Assembly (NCBI RefSeq): GCF_002115825.1
Contig: NZ_JFJZ01000001.1
Span: forward strand, 186,001-250,000
Source: Thalassospira sp. MCCC 1A01428
GTDB taxonomy: Bacteria; Pseudomonadota; Alphaproteobacteria; Rhodospirillales; Thalassospiraceae
Length of the DNA stretch: 64,000 bases
Direction of reading: 5' to 3'
Shown here piece after piece: positions 1 through 9,529 of this stretch. The translations under genes were made by a program, and so were the position numbers. The notes under the pieces are model-generated. The model was not told the origin of the DNA, did no database searches, and worked only from the letters and a program-made list of their open reading frames with translations. How positions within the stretch are numbered: the stretch's first letter is position 1; every line of letters begins with the position of its first letter.

Positions 1-555
1 TTCACCCGTCTTCGCGATGACGATGACCAATGGCACTATTTCCGTTTTTGGGAGTCATCGATTTTATCGGTTTTTACGAATGAAGAAGCTGTCGAACTGG
101 CCGAAGCCCTGCTGAATGATGGCACTTATCGCGGTCAGACCTGGCTTGTTCCGGCGAAAACCCTGCGAGACGTCAGTATCATACAACGCGCCCCTGGCCG
201 ATATGCCGCCCCAACGGTTCCTCCACGACTGACCGCGCCAGTTATTTTGTCTTTGGATGACGGAATTAATGCGCTTCGTGATGCGCAGGATATTTCCGGG
301 GCGTTGGATCTTTTGCCCGAAAGTACTGCGGAACAGGAAATCCCCGACACGGTGCAGTTGCAATCATCTCTTAATATGCTGTGGGACCAAGGCTTTAAGG
401 CATCTGAAAAACGGCAGGAAGCCCTGTGCTTTTTTATCCGGGCGTCATGGTTGGGCAAGACGGACGACGCATCGCAGATTTTGCAAAACACAGCCCAAGG
501 TCCGGCAATTCGCCTGTGGCACCTGAGAAATATGATCGAAGGAAACGCCGAATGA
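1..555 (+). CDS. DUF4123 T6SS adaptor/chaperone, C-terminal part
   Basis: The frame is open from the first base of the window and ends in TGA at 553-555, giving the last 184 residues of a longer protein. It contains the block WHYFRFWE, which resembles YFRFADP in the DUF4123 protein at 58618-59667. DUF4123 proteins are known adaptors that load effectors onto VgrG spikes. Its stop overlaps the ATG of the Tli4-like gene (ATGA), and a lipase effector follows, so the three genes look like one T6SS cassette. The VgrG or PAAR gene expected upstream is outside the window. The family call is good from motif plus context, but the N-terminal half cannot be seen. Confidence 0.72.
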   Translation, partial: FTRLRDDDDQWHYFRFWESSILSVFTNEEAVELAEALLNDGTYRGQTWLVPAKTLRDVSIIQRAPGRYAAPTVPPRLTAPVILSLDDGINALRDAQDISGALDLLPESTAEQEIPDTVQLQSSLNMLWDQGFKASEKRQEALCFFIRASWLGKTDDASQILQNTAQGPAIRLWHLRNMIEGNAE

Positions 556-1466
556 ATTTCAAAGCTCTCGCAGCGCTTGTGACAGGGCTGCTGATCCTAA
601 TGACAACGGGGCACACAGTGATGGCGAAAACGATGGAAACGAAAACCTACTGTGTCGGGCGTCTTCTGATTGATGTGCCGACAGAATTTGAGGTGATGGA
701 TTTTGGCGGATCTATCAATGGGCTGAAAATTGAAAGAGTGGGGGCCGGTAACGAAAAAGACCTTCAGAACAGGATTGCAGACCGTATTCAGGCACTGGAA
801 GACAAAAAAGTCATCGAGGGCGGTGATCCCGTGATTTTCCTGGGAACGGACGAAGTTGGCGGTTTTACAATCATCAAGCATATTCTCGATACGTCGATCA
901 TGGGGCAAATCACAGAACCCTGGACGGAAGAAGCCTATGTGTTGTCGGACGGTGTGCTCTTTCACCTGATCGGAACAGGCACGAAGGACAAACTGGATTT
1001 TTATCGTGAGAACATGCTTTCCGTCGCGAACGCGATCCATCCTCGCGAATTGAACGAGATACCATCAGAACCCGGTTTTTGTTTGAAAGATGCGTTTGTC
1101 GCGGTTCCTCAAAATAACGAAAATGCTCATGCCCTGTTTCGCGACCCAGAGCAATTTGTCGGAATGGAAGTTGATTTCCTGACAAGAAAAGCGGGTGAAC
1201 GTCACATCGATTTGACCGCTCCGGAAAGTAAATTTGGCAATAGTGTTCTAATCGCGGGGCTAAAAGGCCGCGAGGCTAAGGACTATGGCAAAGAGTTCTT
1301 TTTCCACGCGGCCGTGGGGAGCCAGGTTTCCGCAAGTCATAACGGTTATGCCGTTGATCTGAGCTATTTCGACCGTCGGAAAAATTTTGGATCGGAACCT
1401 TATAGCCAAAGCTTTGCCGAACAATCTTGGGAAAATCTGATTCAGAGTATTCGGATAAAGGAGTGA
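552..1466 (+). CDS. Tli4-like T6SS lipase immunity protein
   Basis: This 304-residue protein starts at the ATG that overlaps the stop of the DUF4123 gene. The upstream in-frame start at 426 would lie entirely inside that gene and is rejected. Residues 1-25 form a signal peptide (hydrophobic core LAALVTGLLILMTTG), so the protein should be exported to the periplasm. The segment YCVGRLLIDVP just after it is typical of the Tli4 family, immunity proteins that neutralise Tle4 phospholipases in the periplasm. The effector gene follows after 4 bp, with its ribosome site (GGAG) inside the end of this gene. Tight coupling and periplasmic targeting both fit immunity to a periplasm-acting lipase. Confidence 0.8.
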   Translation: MNFKALAALVTGLLILMTTGHTVMAKTMETKTYCVGRLLIDVPTEFEVMDFGGSINGLKIERVGAGNEKDLQNRIADRIQALEDKKVIEGGDPVIFLGTDEVGGFTIIKHILDTSIMGQITEPWTEEAYVLSDGVLFHLIGTGTKDKLDFYRENMLSVANAIHPRELNEIPSEPGFCLKDAFVAVPQNNENAHALFRDPEQFVGMEVDFLTRKAGERHIDLTAPESKFGNSVLIAGLKGREAKDYGKEFFFHAAVGSQVSASHNGYAVDLSYFDRRKNFGSEPYSQSFAEQSWENLIQSIRIKE

Positions 1467-1470
1467 TCTG

Positions 1471-2898
1471 ATGGTCAATTCCTCTGTTCAAACATGTGTT
1501 AAGCCGGTTGCCTTGCCTATTATTTTTGTTCCGGGGATCATGGGCAGTCGTCTGCGAGAGAAGCAGCACGGTGAAATCGTCTGGGAGCCCCAAGATAGTT
1601 TCTTTGGAAATGCTTATGGGCTTGCGTGGGCGGGCGCGAAGAAAAAACGCAGACTGATGATTGGCGCGCCTGATTCGGGTTATTCGCCCGATTATCTTGA
1701 AGTTGATCCGGGGCAGGTTGACGATTTTCTATCCCAGGAGCGGATTGACCGGGGTTGGGGTGGCTTAATGCAAGGGTCCTATGCGAGCTTTATGGCGTGG
1801 CTGGAGAATATGGCGGAAACCCCTGCTGCCGGACAAGTGCCCCGGGGATGTTTTAATCTTCATTATGAGGTTTGGGCGCATCCCTATAACTGGACAGATG
1901 ACAATCTGAATTCAGGAAAAGCGCTGGGCGAAACCGTTGCCAAAGCCGTGGCGGAAACCACCCAGAAATATCGTGATACGGATGTTCAGGTTTTAAAGCC
2001 GGTGATTGTTACCCATTCAATGGGCGGGCTGGTGGCACGGGCTTATACGCAAATCCATGGTGGTGCGTCGGACGTGCATGGCGTGATACATGGTGCCTTG
2101 CCAAGTGATGGCGCACCTGCGGCCTATAAACGTATTGTCGCCGGGTTTGAAGGCGGTGGAATAAGGGGAACGATTGAAAGGCATGTGTTAGGGGCCAATC
2201 AGCAAGAGGCGACGGCCACTGCAGGCAATATGCCAGGCGTTTTAGAGCTTTTGCCGAACCAAACCCATAAAAGTGTGGATGGGAGCACGAAGTGGCTGTT
2301 TGCCACCGGACATGATGGTTCTCGCCTGTGGGCAAAACCCGAAGCAAATCCTTACGGGGAAATTTACCGCAACGAGCAGGATTGGTGGCGCTTGATCGTT
2401 AAGGAATATCTTAATCCGGAGGGAGATTCTGGTGCCGCTTTCAAGCAGTTCCTCACGAGTTTGAAAGATGCCGCAAAATTCCACGCCCAACTCGGACCAA
2501 GTGCGTTCCATCCCAATACGCGCATGTTTTATGCCAATGGTTCGGGGCATCCTGCCTTTGATCACATTGAATGGAAGCAAACAGCGCAGGAAGACGTGAT
2601 TCCGACGGATGCAGAACGGAACAATGATGGACGCGGAACACTGGAATGGGGGCAGTGGCATACCTATGCAACGCCTTATGGTGCCCAGACCACTTTTCTG
2701 GCAGAAACCCGCTATGAAATTCAGCCCGCAGATGCTCCGGGGGATGGAACTGTACATGCTGGTTCGGGAAAATATGTTTCAGGTCCCATGTCGGAACCGC
2801 TAACAAATGGTTTTGAACATCAGGCCGCCTTTGATTCAACCGAAGCGCGGCGCCTGACGGCCCGGTGGCTTTTCGATATGGTTGAAGAACAATTATAG
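1471..2898 (+). CDS. T6SS alpha/beta-hydrolase lipase effector (Tle4/PGAP1-like)
   Basis: This 475-residue protein opens with IIFVPGIMGSRL, the oxyanion-side strand and loop of PGAP1/LCAT-type lipases. The nucleophile elbow is THSMGG with Ser near residue 183. The first glycine of the usual GxSxG is replaced by Thr. The late block PGDGTVHAGSG probably supplies the catalytic Asp and His. There is no signal peptide, as expected for a protein delivered by T6SS. The preceding genes encode a DUF4123 adaptor and a Tli4-like immunity protein, so the likely role is a Tle4-type phospholipase that attacks membranes of rival cells. The subfamily is inferred mainly from the immunity partner. The start at 1471 has GGAG 8 bp upstream. 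Confidence 0.77.
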   Translation: MVNSSVQTCVKPVALPIIFVPGIMGSRLREKQHGEIVWEPQDSFFGNAYGLAWAGAKKKRRLMIGAPDSGYSPDYLEVDPGQVDDFLSQERIDRGWGGLMQGSYASFMAWLENMAETPAAGQVPRGCFNLHYEVWAHPYNWTDDNLNSGKALGETVAKAVAETTQKYRDTDVQVLKPVIVTHSMGGLVARAYTQIHGGASDVHGVIHGALPSDGAPAAYKRIVAGFEGGGIRGTIERHVLGANQQEATATAGNMPGVLELLPNQTHKSVDGSTKWLFATGHDGSRLWAKPEANPYGEIYRNEQDWWRLIVKEYLNPEGDSGAAFKQFLTSLKDAAKFHAQLGPSAFHPNTRMFYANGSGHPAFDHIEWKQTAQEDVIPTDAERNNDGRGTLEWGQWHTYATPYGAQTTFLAETRYEIQPADAPGDGTVHAGSGKYVSGPMSEPLTNGFEHQAAFDSTEARRLTARWLFDMVEEQL

Positions 2899-3469
2899 GG
2901 ACCATATTCATCCTGTCTCAAAGATCGTAAGCCTGATCTCATACCGATGAGAGGCAATAGATCTTTTGAAAATGCGCGATAAACGCTTGTTGCGGATTAT
3001 GGGAAGGTTCACCTCTATCGCGGATGGGCCGGTCAGGCCGAATCGATACCATTTGCGCGAAACGATATTTCAAAAAACCCCTCTTAAATGATGAAATGTT
3101 AAGTTGAGTGATGTTTTTCTCAATGCCGCATTGCGATAATTTCGCGATGTCCATTTTGGTGCGGTTGAAATATTACCGTTACGGAATGTTGGCGTGAATG
3201 GGAGCGTTCTGCTTAACCGGACTGGTTGTGCGGTGCGATAAGTGGTTTTGTTGCAAAGCGAAGGGCTTGCAACGCGTTGACGCTATAGTGTGAATTTGGT
3301 ACTCAAATACGTATTAATTGCGTTGCGGCCTTTTCGGTATCGACCGGCAGGGTAAAAATAACAGACGCAAATCAGGGAAACGCTGAAATTTGGACGGTTC
3401 ATTTTCGCAACACCCTTAGTGGGTGAAAAACGAATGAACGCGGCCCAGGTCAGGGAGGATACCAGGACG
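2899..3469 (+). other. Intergenic region between T6SS cassette and liv operon
   Basis: About 570 bp hold no convincing gene. Short open frames here have no ribosome site or recognisable motif. The region must carry the promoter of the downstream liv-type operon. A TTGACG at 3277-3282 followed 17 bp later by TACTCA is a weak candidate sigma-70 promoter. No clear terminator with a T-run was seen after the lipase gene. Confidence 0.5.
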
Positions 3470-3996
3470 ATGACGTCACCGGACCCTATTTTAAGTATCA
3501 ACGATGTGTCGCTGGTTTTTGGCGGTGTGCGCGCGTTGAGTGACGTCAGTTTTCCGGCGCGCAGAAAGAAGAACTGGAACACCGGAAATTTTGCGAAGAC
3601 GTTATCGATTTTCTGGAAATTTCCCATATTCGCAAGGCAACGGCGGGCACCCTGTCCTATGGGTTGCGCAAACGGGTAGAGCTGGCGCGTGCGGTGGCGC
3701 TGCGCCCGGACCTGATTTTGCTTGACGAGCCGATGGCCGGGATGAATTTGGAAGAAAAGGAAGATATGGCCCGCTTCATCATTGATTTGAATGAAGAATG
3801 GGGCATGACGGTTGTCATGATCGAACATGACATGGGCGTGGTGATGGACATTTCCAACCGTGTCATGGTGCTGGATTTTGGACGAAAAATTGCGGCGGGC
3901 CTGCCTGCCGAAGTCATGGCAAATGCCCATGTCAAAAAGGCCTATCTCGGCGAAGAAGACGATGAAGACGATGGCGTTTCCGGGAAGGTCGCATAA
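3470..3996 (+). pseudogene. livG: livG-type ABC ATPase with internal deletion and frameshift
   Basis: The N-terminal piece (ATG 3470) reads LSINDVSLVFGGVRALSDVSF, which is the start of a LivG ATPase. At about 3551-3556 the sequence jumps to another frame. That frame reads QKEELEHRKF, the signature-like LSYGLRKRVELARA, Walker B LILLDEPMAGM and the H-loop motif VVMIEHDM, to the stop at 3996. About 100 residues that normally lie between, including Walker A (GPNGAGKT) and the Q-loop, are absent. The frames differ (N part frame 2, C part frame 1). As written, no functional ATPase can be made. Either this is a true pseudogene or the assembly lost a segment here. The remaining operon genes look intact. 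Spacing to the next gene is 2 bp. Confidence 0.85.
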
Positions 3997-3998
3997 CG

Positions 3999-5951
3999 AT
4001 GAAGAAATACACCACGCCTGATTACGCCGACATTGCCATGCTTGATACTTTTCCCAAGGTGCTGGCCTATAACGCCAAAAATTGGCCGGATGACGTTGCC
4101 ATGCGCGAAAAGGAATTTGGCGTTTGGCAGGAATTTAGCTGGAAAGATTATAACGACCGTGTCAAATGGATGAGCCTGGGCCTACGTGAACTGGGCATTG
4201 GGGCCGGGGACGTCGTTGGTATTATTGGTGAAAACCGCCCGGAATGGGTGTGGGCCGAAATTTCCGCCCATGCGTTGCGTGCCCGGTCATTGGGGTTGTA
4301 TCAGGACAGCCTGCATGACGAGGTGGCGTTTTTAATTACCTTTGGCGAAGCCCGTGTGATTATCGCCGAAGACGAAGAACAATGTGACAAGCTGCTGGAA
4401 CTGAGCGATCAGATTCCAACCGTAGACCGGATTATTTTTTGCGATCCGCGCGGGATGCGTAAATATGATGATCCGCGCCTGATGGCGGTGGAAGAACTTT
4501 ATGAACTGGGCCGCAAGGCCGCAACCGCCGACCGGTTGGCCTATGACCGCATGGTGGGGGAAACGCGCGGCGATGAATGTGCCATTTTTTGCACCACGTC
4601 GGGCACCACATCCAAGCCGAAAATCGCGATGATGAATGCCGGTGATTTTCTTCATCACTGTGCGGCCTATTTGCGGGCCGACCCCAAATTGCCGGGCGAT
4701 AATTATGTGTCGGTGTTGCCGTTACCGTGGATCATGGAACAGGTTTATGTGGTCGGGCAATCGTTGGTCAGCCGCCAGATTGTAAACTTTGTTGAAGAAC
4801 AGGAAACCATGATGGCCGATCTGCGCGAGATCGGACCGAATTTTGTGCTGCTGGCCCCGCGGGTGTGGGAATCTATCGCCGCCGATGTGCGTGCGCGCAT
4901 GATGGATTCAACCCCGTTCAAACAGAAAATGTATGACTGGGGCATGAAACTGGCGCGGGGTGCCATGGATGCAGGCGGGCATTCAAAGGCGGCTGACATT
5001 TTGCTGATGAGCGCCCTTAAAGACCGGCTGGGATTTAGCAATTTGCGTTCTGCCGCCACGGGCGGTGCGGCAATGGGGCCGGAAACCTTTAAATTTTTCC
5101 ATGCCATGGGCGTGCCGTTGCGTCAGCTTTATGGTCAGACCGAGCTTTGCGGTGCCTATACCATTCATCAGCCCGACGATATCGATTTTGATACCGTCGG
5201 GGTGGCGTTTGATAATTCGGAAATCAAGGTTATCAATAGCGATGAAAACGGGGTTGGTGAAATTGTGGCCCGCACATCGGGCATGTTTACCAGCTATTAC
5301 AAAAACCCGTCGGCCTATGACGAAGACGTTATTGATGGCTGGATGCATACCGGGGATGCCGGTTATTTCAAGGATAACAACAAACATCTGGTCGTGATCG
5401 ACCGGATGAAAGATTTGGCGGAAACATCGAATGGCGTACGCTATTCGCCGCAGTTTATTGAAAACAAGCTGAAATTTTCGCCCTTCATTGCCGAGGCGGT
5501 GATTTTGGGCAAAGGCCTGCCGTTTTTATCCGCCATGATTTGCATTCGTTTTTCCATCATGGCGAAATGGGCCGAACAGCGTGGCATTTCCTTTACCAAC
5601 TATACCAACCTGTCGGCACAAACCGAAGTTTACGACATGATCGCCGATGAAGTGCGCCAGGTAAACAAAACCCTGCCCGAAGCCCAGCGCATTCGCCGTT
5701 TCCTGTTGCTTTACAAGGAACTGGACGCCGATGACGGCGAACTGACCCGTACACGCAAGGTGCGGCGCGGTGTTGTTGCCGAAAAATATGCCGACATTAT
5801 CGATGCGGTTTATTCGGGCACGCCCAAGGTTGATATCGACACCATGATTACCTTTCAGGATGGCTCAAAAACGCGGATTCAAACCAGCGTGCAGGTCGTC
5901 GATCTGGAAGGGCGGGGACATGAAAACAGCACCTCGAAAGCTGCGGAATAA
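3999..5951 (+). CDS. Long-chain-type acyl-CoA synthetase (AMP-forming)
   Basis: This 650-residue member of the ANL superfamily activates a carboxylic acid to acyl-AMP and then to its CoA thioester. The P-loop is TSGTTSKPK near residue 200. Later come YGQTELCGAY and the adenylate-binding MHTGDAGYF, followed by the hinge VIDRMKDL. The length and the LC-FACS-like architecture fit long-chain or aromatic acyl-CoA ligases. It lies 2 bp after livG and before livH and livM, inside the transporter operon. That suggests it activates the imported substrate on entry. The substrate itself cannot be read from sequence. Start is ATG 3999. Confidence 0.88.
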   Translation: MKKYTTPDYADIAMLDTFPKVLAYNAKNWPDDVAMREKEFGVWQEFSWKDYNDRVKWMSLGLRELGIGAGDVVGIIGENRPEWVWAEISAHALRARSLGLYQDSLHDEVAFLITFGEARVIIAEDEEQCDKLLELSDQIPTVDRIIFCDPRGMRKYDDPRLMAVEELYELGRKAATADRLAYDRMVGETRGDECAIFCTTSGTTSKPKIAMMNAGDFLHHCAAYLRADPKLPGDNYVSVLPLPWIMEQVYVVGQSLVSRQIVNFVEEQETMMADLREIGPNFVLLAPRVWESIAADVRARMMDSTPFKQKMYDWGMKLARGAMDAGGHSKAADILLMSALKDRLGFSNLRSAATGGAAMGPETFKFFHAMGVPLRQLYGQTELCGAYTIHQPDDIDFDTVGVAFDNSEIKVINSDENGVGEIVARTSGMFTSYYKNPSAYDEDVIDGWMHTGDAGYFKDNNKHLVVIDRMKDLAETSNGVRYSPQFIENKLKFSPFIAEAVILGKGLPFLSAMICIRFSIMAKWAEQRGISFTNYTNLSAQTEVYDMIADEVRQVNKTLPEAQRIRRFLLLYKELDADDGELTRTRKVRRGVVAEKYADIIDAVYSGTPKVDIDTMITFQDGSKTRIQTSVQVVDLEGRGHENSTSKAAE

Positions 5952-6023
5952 GCCGATCAGAGCGACGCGGCCAAAAAACAAAACCGGGGATGATTTGATC
6001 CTCGCCATGACAGGGATGGCACC

Positions 6024-6917
6024 ATGAATTTTGAACTTTTGTTCCAGTTGCTGCTAAACGGGCTGATCGTCGGCACGCTTTATGGCGTGGTCGCCATGTG
6101 TTTCGTGCTGATTTATAAATCAACACAGGTGGTCAACTTTGCCCAGGGCGAATTTCTGCTGATTGGCGCGTGGGTTTGTTATGCGTTTCTGGTCGAATTT
6201 CAAATGCCGTTCTGGCTGGGCTTTGTTTTTACCCTATTGTTCATGCTGGCATTTGGCGTGATTTTGCAACTGGTTGTGCTGCGCCCGATGATTGGCGAAC
6301 CGATTATTTCCGTGATCATGGTGACGATTGGCCTGTCTATTTTCTTTCAGGCCGCCACCAAATGGATTTTCGGGGCCACCACGGCGACCTACCCGCAAGT
6401 CTTTGAAACCCGTGCGATTTCGATTGGCGGCATGCAAATTGAAACCGCCTATATCATGAGCTTTGCCATATCGCTGGTGATCATGGCGGCGTTTTACTGG
6501 TTTTTCAAATATTCCAAACTGGGTTTGGCAATGCGGGCAACCGCCTTTGACCAGCAGGTGGCGCAAAGCCTGGGCATTTCGGTGAAAACCGTGTTTGCCA
6601 TGTCCTGGGCCATATCGGCAATGGTTTCGGGGGTTGCGGGTATTGTGATTGGCATGGTTAACGGCGTGTCGTCCGGCTTGTCGGTGATCGGCATCAAGGT
6701 GTTTCCGGCGGTTATTCTGGGCGGGCTTGATTCCATTATCGGCGCCATTGCCGGCGGGGTGATTATTGGCCTGCTTGAAAACGGGGCCGAATTTGTCGAC
6801 GGGCAGTATCTGCACTGGGGCAACCTTTTTTCCATCGCACCGTTTTATGTGCTGATCGTTATTTTGTGCATCAAGCCTTATGGCCTGTTTGGCACCAAAG
6901 ACATCGAACGTATCTGA
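6024..6917 (+). CDS. livH: Branched-chain amino acid-type ABC permease LivH
   Basis: This 297-residue, highly hydrophobic protein begins LLLNGLIVGTLYGVVA and carries VVNFAQGEFLLIGAW, the usual LivH opening. It also has the conserved cytoplasmic loop KLGLAMRATAFDQQVAQSLGI that contacts the ATPase. About eight membrane spans are visible. It would form the translocation pore with the LivM-like subunit encoded 18 bp downstream. The substrate could be a branched-chain amino acid, but the two neighbouring acyl-CoA ligase genes make a carboxylic or aromatic acid a reasonable alternative. Confidence 0.92.
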   Translation: MNFELLFQLLLNGLIVGTLYGVVAMCFVLIYKSTQVVNFAQGEFLLIGAWVCYAFLVEFQMPFWLGFVFTLLFMLAFGVILQLVVLRPMIGEPIISVIMVTIGLSIFFQAATKWIFGATTATYPQVFETRAISIGGMQIETAYIMSFAISLVIMAAFYWFFKYSKLGLAMRATAFDQQVAQSLGISVKTVFAMSWAISAMVSGVAGIVIGMVNGVSSGLSVIGIKVFPAVILGGLDSIIGAIAGGVIIGLLENGAEFVDGQYLHWGNLFSIAPFYVLIVILCIKPYGLFGTKDIERI

Positions 6918-6935
6918 TCAGGGGGACGAACCATT

Positions 6936-8009
6936 ATGGCCGGCTTTTCAATGCGTCCCTGCGGCGATTTTCGCACCACCTATCGCCAGGATACCCGCAT
7001 TTTCGATACTACTTTTGTGCGTTATGCCGCCGTGTTTGGCGTGGTGGCAACGGCATTGATGCCCTTTGTGCTCGATGGCTATTACGTTAATCTGTTTATT
7101 CAGATTTCCTATTTTGCCATTGCGGCCCTGGGCTTGAATATTCTGGTCGGTTTTACCGGGCAAATCTCGCTCGGGCATGCTGCTTTTTTCGGTTTCGGGG
7201 CCTTTGCGTCGGCCTGGATCAACAATCACACCGGCATTCCGGTTTTGTTATCCATTCCGCTGGCCGGGTTGCTAACCGCGGCGGTGGGTTTGCTGTTTGG
7301 CCTGCCTGCCGCCCGGATCAAGGGGCTTTATCTGGCGATTGCCACCCTTGCTGCACAGTTCATTTTAGAAGATTTCTTTGCCCGGGCTGACTGGTTTACC
7401 GGCGGGTCTTACGGGGCTGCGGCCAATCCGATTAATGTGTTTGGCTATGAAGTGGTTGATGATTTCAGCTTCTTTTATGTGTGCCTGTTTTTCCTGGTGA
7501 TCATGTATGTGCTGGGCAGTAATCTGATGCGGTCGCGCGACGGGCGGGCGTTTGTTGCGGTGCGCGATCATTATCTGTCGGCTGAAATCATGGGCATCAG
7601 CCTGACCAAATACCGGTTGCTCAGCTTTGCGGTTTCATCGTTTTACGCCGGGATCGGCGGGGCGATTTACGGGCATTATCTGGGCTATGTCTCGGCCGAG
7701 GGTTTCACCATTTTGCTGTCGATCCAGTTTTTGGGCATGATCATTATTGGTGGCCTGGGATCGGTCAAAGGGGCCTTGATGGGCACTGTTTTTATGGTGT
7801 TGTTGCCCGAAGTCATGGAAACCGGTGTCAGTGCCTTAAGCGTTTTTGACTGGGCCAACAGCACCGCGGTGACCGATGGCCTGGCCTATATCAAGGAGAT
7901 GGCGATCGGTCTGGCCATCATCCTGTTCCTGATTTTTGAACCCGACGGGTTAGCACACCGTTGGCAACAGATCAGGGCGTACTGGAAGCTTTATCCCTTC
8001 TCGTACTGA
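6936..8009 (+). CDS. livM: Branched-chain amino acid-type ABC permease LivM
   Basis: This 357-residue inner-membrane protein has an N-terminal extension of about 30 residues, then many hydrophobic spans. The typical LivM blocks are ALGLNILVGFTGQISLGHAAF near residue 68, GLPAARIKGLYLAIATLA, and the ATPase-contact loop RDGRAFVAVRDHYLSAEIMGI. It follows livH by 18 bp with GGGGGACG upstream of its ATG, and should pair with LivH as the second permease subunit. Confidence 0.92.
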   Translation: MAGFSMRPCGDFRTTYRQDTRIFDTTFVRYAAVFGVVATALMPFVLDGYYVNLFIQISYFAIAALGLNILVGFTGQISLGHAAFFGFGAFASAWINNHTGIPVLLSIPLAGLLTAAVGLLFGLPAARIKGLYLAIATLAAQFILEDFFARADWFTGGSYGAAANPINVFGYEVVDDFSFFYVCLFFLVIMYVLGSNLMRSRDGRAFVAVRDHYLSAEIMGISLTKYRLLSFAVSSFYAGIGGAIYGHYLGYVSAEGFTILLSIQFLGMIIIGGLGSVKGALMGTVFMVLLPEVMETGVSALSVFDWANSTAVTDGLAYIKEMAIGLAIILFLIFEPDGLAHRWQQIRAYWKLYPFSY

Positions 8010-8119
8010 CCAAACCCCCGCCTGCCACATCATAAAAATATCTATCGGCAGGATAATAAAAACATGGGGGAGACCGGGAGGCTTTTTTGTTCAATGAAAC
8101 GTCCAAGGGAGACGTCGAG

Positions 8120-9361
8120 ATGAAGAAACTGATTGCGGCAACCGCGATGATCACAACCGCCCTGTCGGTTGGCGCGGCAAAGGCTGAAGACAGCGTGTTT
8201 GTCGGCCATTTGATGGATATTACCGGCGCGACCGGCTTTATCGGCAAGTTTTATGCCGACGGGGTACGGGATGCCCTTTCCTATATTAACGAAAATGGCG
8301 GTATTTCCGACACCCCGCTGGAATTTGAATCGGTTGATTATGCCTATAAGGTTCCCCAGGCGATTGCCAATTATAAAAAATGGCGTTCGCGCAACAACAT
8401 GATCGCGATGCAGGGCTGGGGAACGGGTGACACCGAAGCGCTGATTTCGTTTGTTGCCAAGGATGAAGTGCCGGTCTATTCGGCATCCTATTCCGGCCAT
8501 CTGACCGACCCGACGGGCAAAAACCCCAAAACTGCCAAACCGGCCCCCTATAACTTCTTTTATGGCGCATCCTATTCCGATGCCTGCCGGGCGATGGTGC
8601 AGTGGGCGGCTGAGGATTGGAAAAAGAAGGGCGGTGAGGGCAAACCGGTTTTCAGCCATATCGGCGATAACCACCCTTACCCGAACGCGCCCAAGGAAGC
8701 CTGCGCCGAATATGCCAATGAACTGGGTTTTGACGTCACCAACCCGGTTGTTGTGTCGATGAAGCCGGGGGATTTCAAGGCGCAATGCCTGACGCTGAAA
8801 GAAGCCGGAACCGATTATGGTTATTTGGGCAATCTTGGCCCGTCGGTTGTGTCGCTGGTGAAGTCCTGCGGGACGGTTGGTGTGGATCCGACCTGGCTTG
8901 CCAATATCTGGGCAGGGGATTACGAAACCCTGAAAACCATTGGCGATGTTGATAATTACATCTTCCCGGTGATGACCAGTTTCTGGACGGACGAAGGTGT
9001 GCCGGGCATGGACCTTGTACGCAAGATTTCGATGGAATCAGACAAATCGGGCAAGGAATTTCGCACCCATCATTACATTCGCGGCATTTGCTCGGTCTAT
9101 TACATGAAAGAAGCCATGGAATGGGCCAAGGAAAATGGCGGCATTACCGGGCCGAATATCAAAAAGGGCATGTATGCCCGTTCTGACTGGGTGCCTAAAG
9201 GTCTTGAAGGCGTTTGCATGCCCGCCACCTGGACAGCCGAAGACCATCGCGGCATTAACACTGTCAATATCTATAGCGGTGAAGCCCATGACGGCGACAT
9301 CAAGGTCACCAAACTTGAAACCGTGACCCTGCCGCGCCGCGACGACTGGCTTGGCTATTAA
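8120..9361 (+). CDS. Periplasmic substrate-binding protein of the liv-type transporter
   Basis: The ATG at 8120 is preferred over an upstream in-frame start at 8087. It has AGGGAGA nine bases upstream, and the protein then begins with a clean signal peptide (MKKLIAATAMITTALSVGAAKA). The mature 390 residues have the type I periplasmic fold features VGHLMDITGATGFIGK and the cluster YYMKEAMEWAKENGG. This subgroup is longer than LivK and is often found beside acyl-CoA ligase genes. It should capture the ligand in the periplasm and deliver it to LivHM. The 168-bp gap before livF contains two hairpins that may raise the level of this protein relative to the ATPase. Confidence 0.88.
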   Translation: MKKLIAATAMITTALSVGAAKAEDSVFVGHLMDITGATGFIGKFYADGVRDALSYINENGGISDTPLEFESVDYAYKVPQAIANYKKWRSRNNMIAMQGWGTGDTEALISFVAKDEVPVYSASYSGHLTDPTGKNPKTAKPAPYNFFYGASYSDACRAMVQWAAEDWKKKGGEGKPVFSHIGDNHPYPNAPKEACAEYANELGFDVTNPVVVSMKPGDFKAQCLTLKEAGTDYGYLGNLGPSVVSLVKSCGTVGVDPTWLANIWAGDYETLKTIGDVDNYIFPVMTSFWTDEGVPGMDLVRKISMESDKSGKEFRTHHYIRGICSVYYMKEAMEWAKENGGITGPNIKKGMYARSDWVPKGLEGVCMPATWTAEDHRGINTVNIYSGEAHDGDIKVTKLETVTLPRRDDWLGY

Positions 9362-9370
9362 GATCAGCCT

Positions 9371-9440
9371 CCTTTCGGTTTGAAAGGATGTCTCCCGCCT
9401 GGTGCCGGAACCTGCTGTTTTCCCGAACGGTTTCGGCACC
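9371..9440 (+). promoter_or_regulatory. Two hairpins between binding-protein gene and livF
   Basis: CCTTTC/GAAAGG (9371-9387) forms a perfect 6-bp stem. GGTGCCGGAACC (9401-9412) pairs with GGTTTCGGCACC (9429-9440) at 11 of 12 positions. No immediate T-run follows, so mRNA stabilisation or partial termination after the binding-protein gene is more likely than full termination. Confidence 0.5.
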
Positions 9441-9529
9441 ATGGTGGCAGGGACGGGGGCGTTTCCCCGGTGTGACGCATTGTTTTTTGATTTGTTTTGT
9501 TTTTATCGCTGCCATTGCGAAGGTGATTT

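Noticed and set aside
2939-3154. 71-codon minus-strand ORF before the liv operon
   Set aside because: No ribosome site or motif, and low protein-like composition. It is probably spurious.
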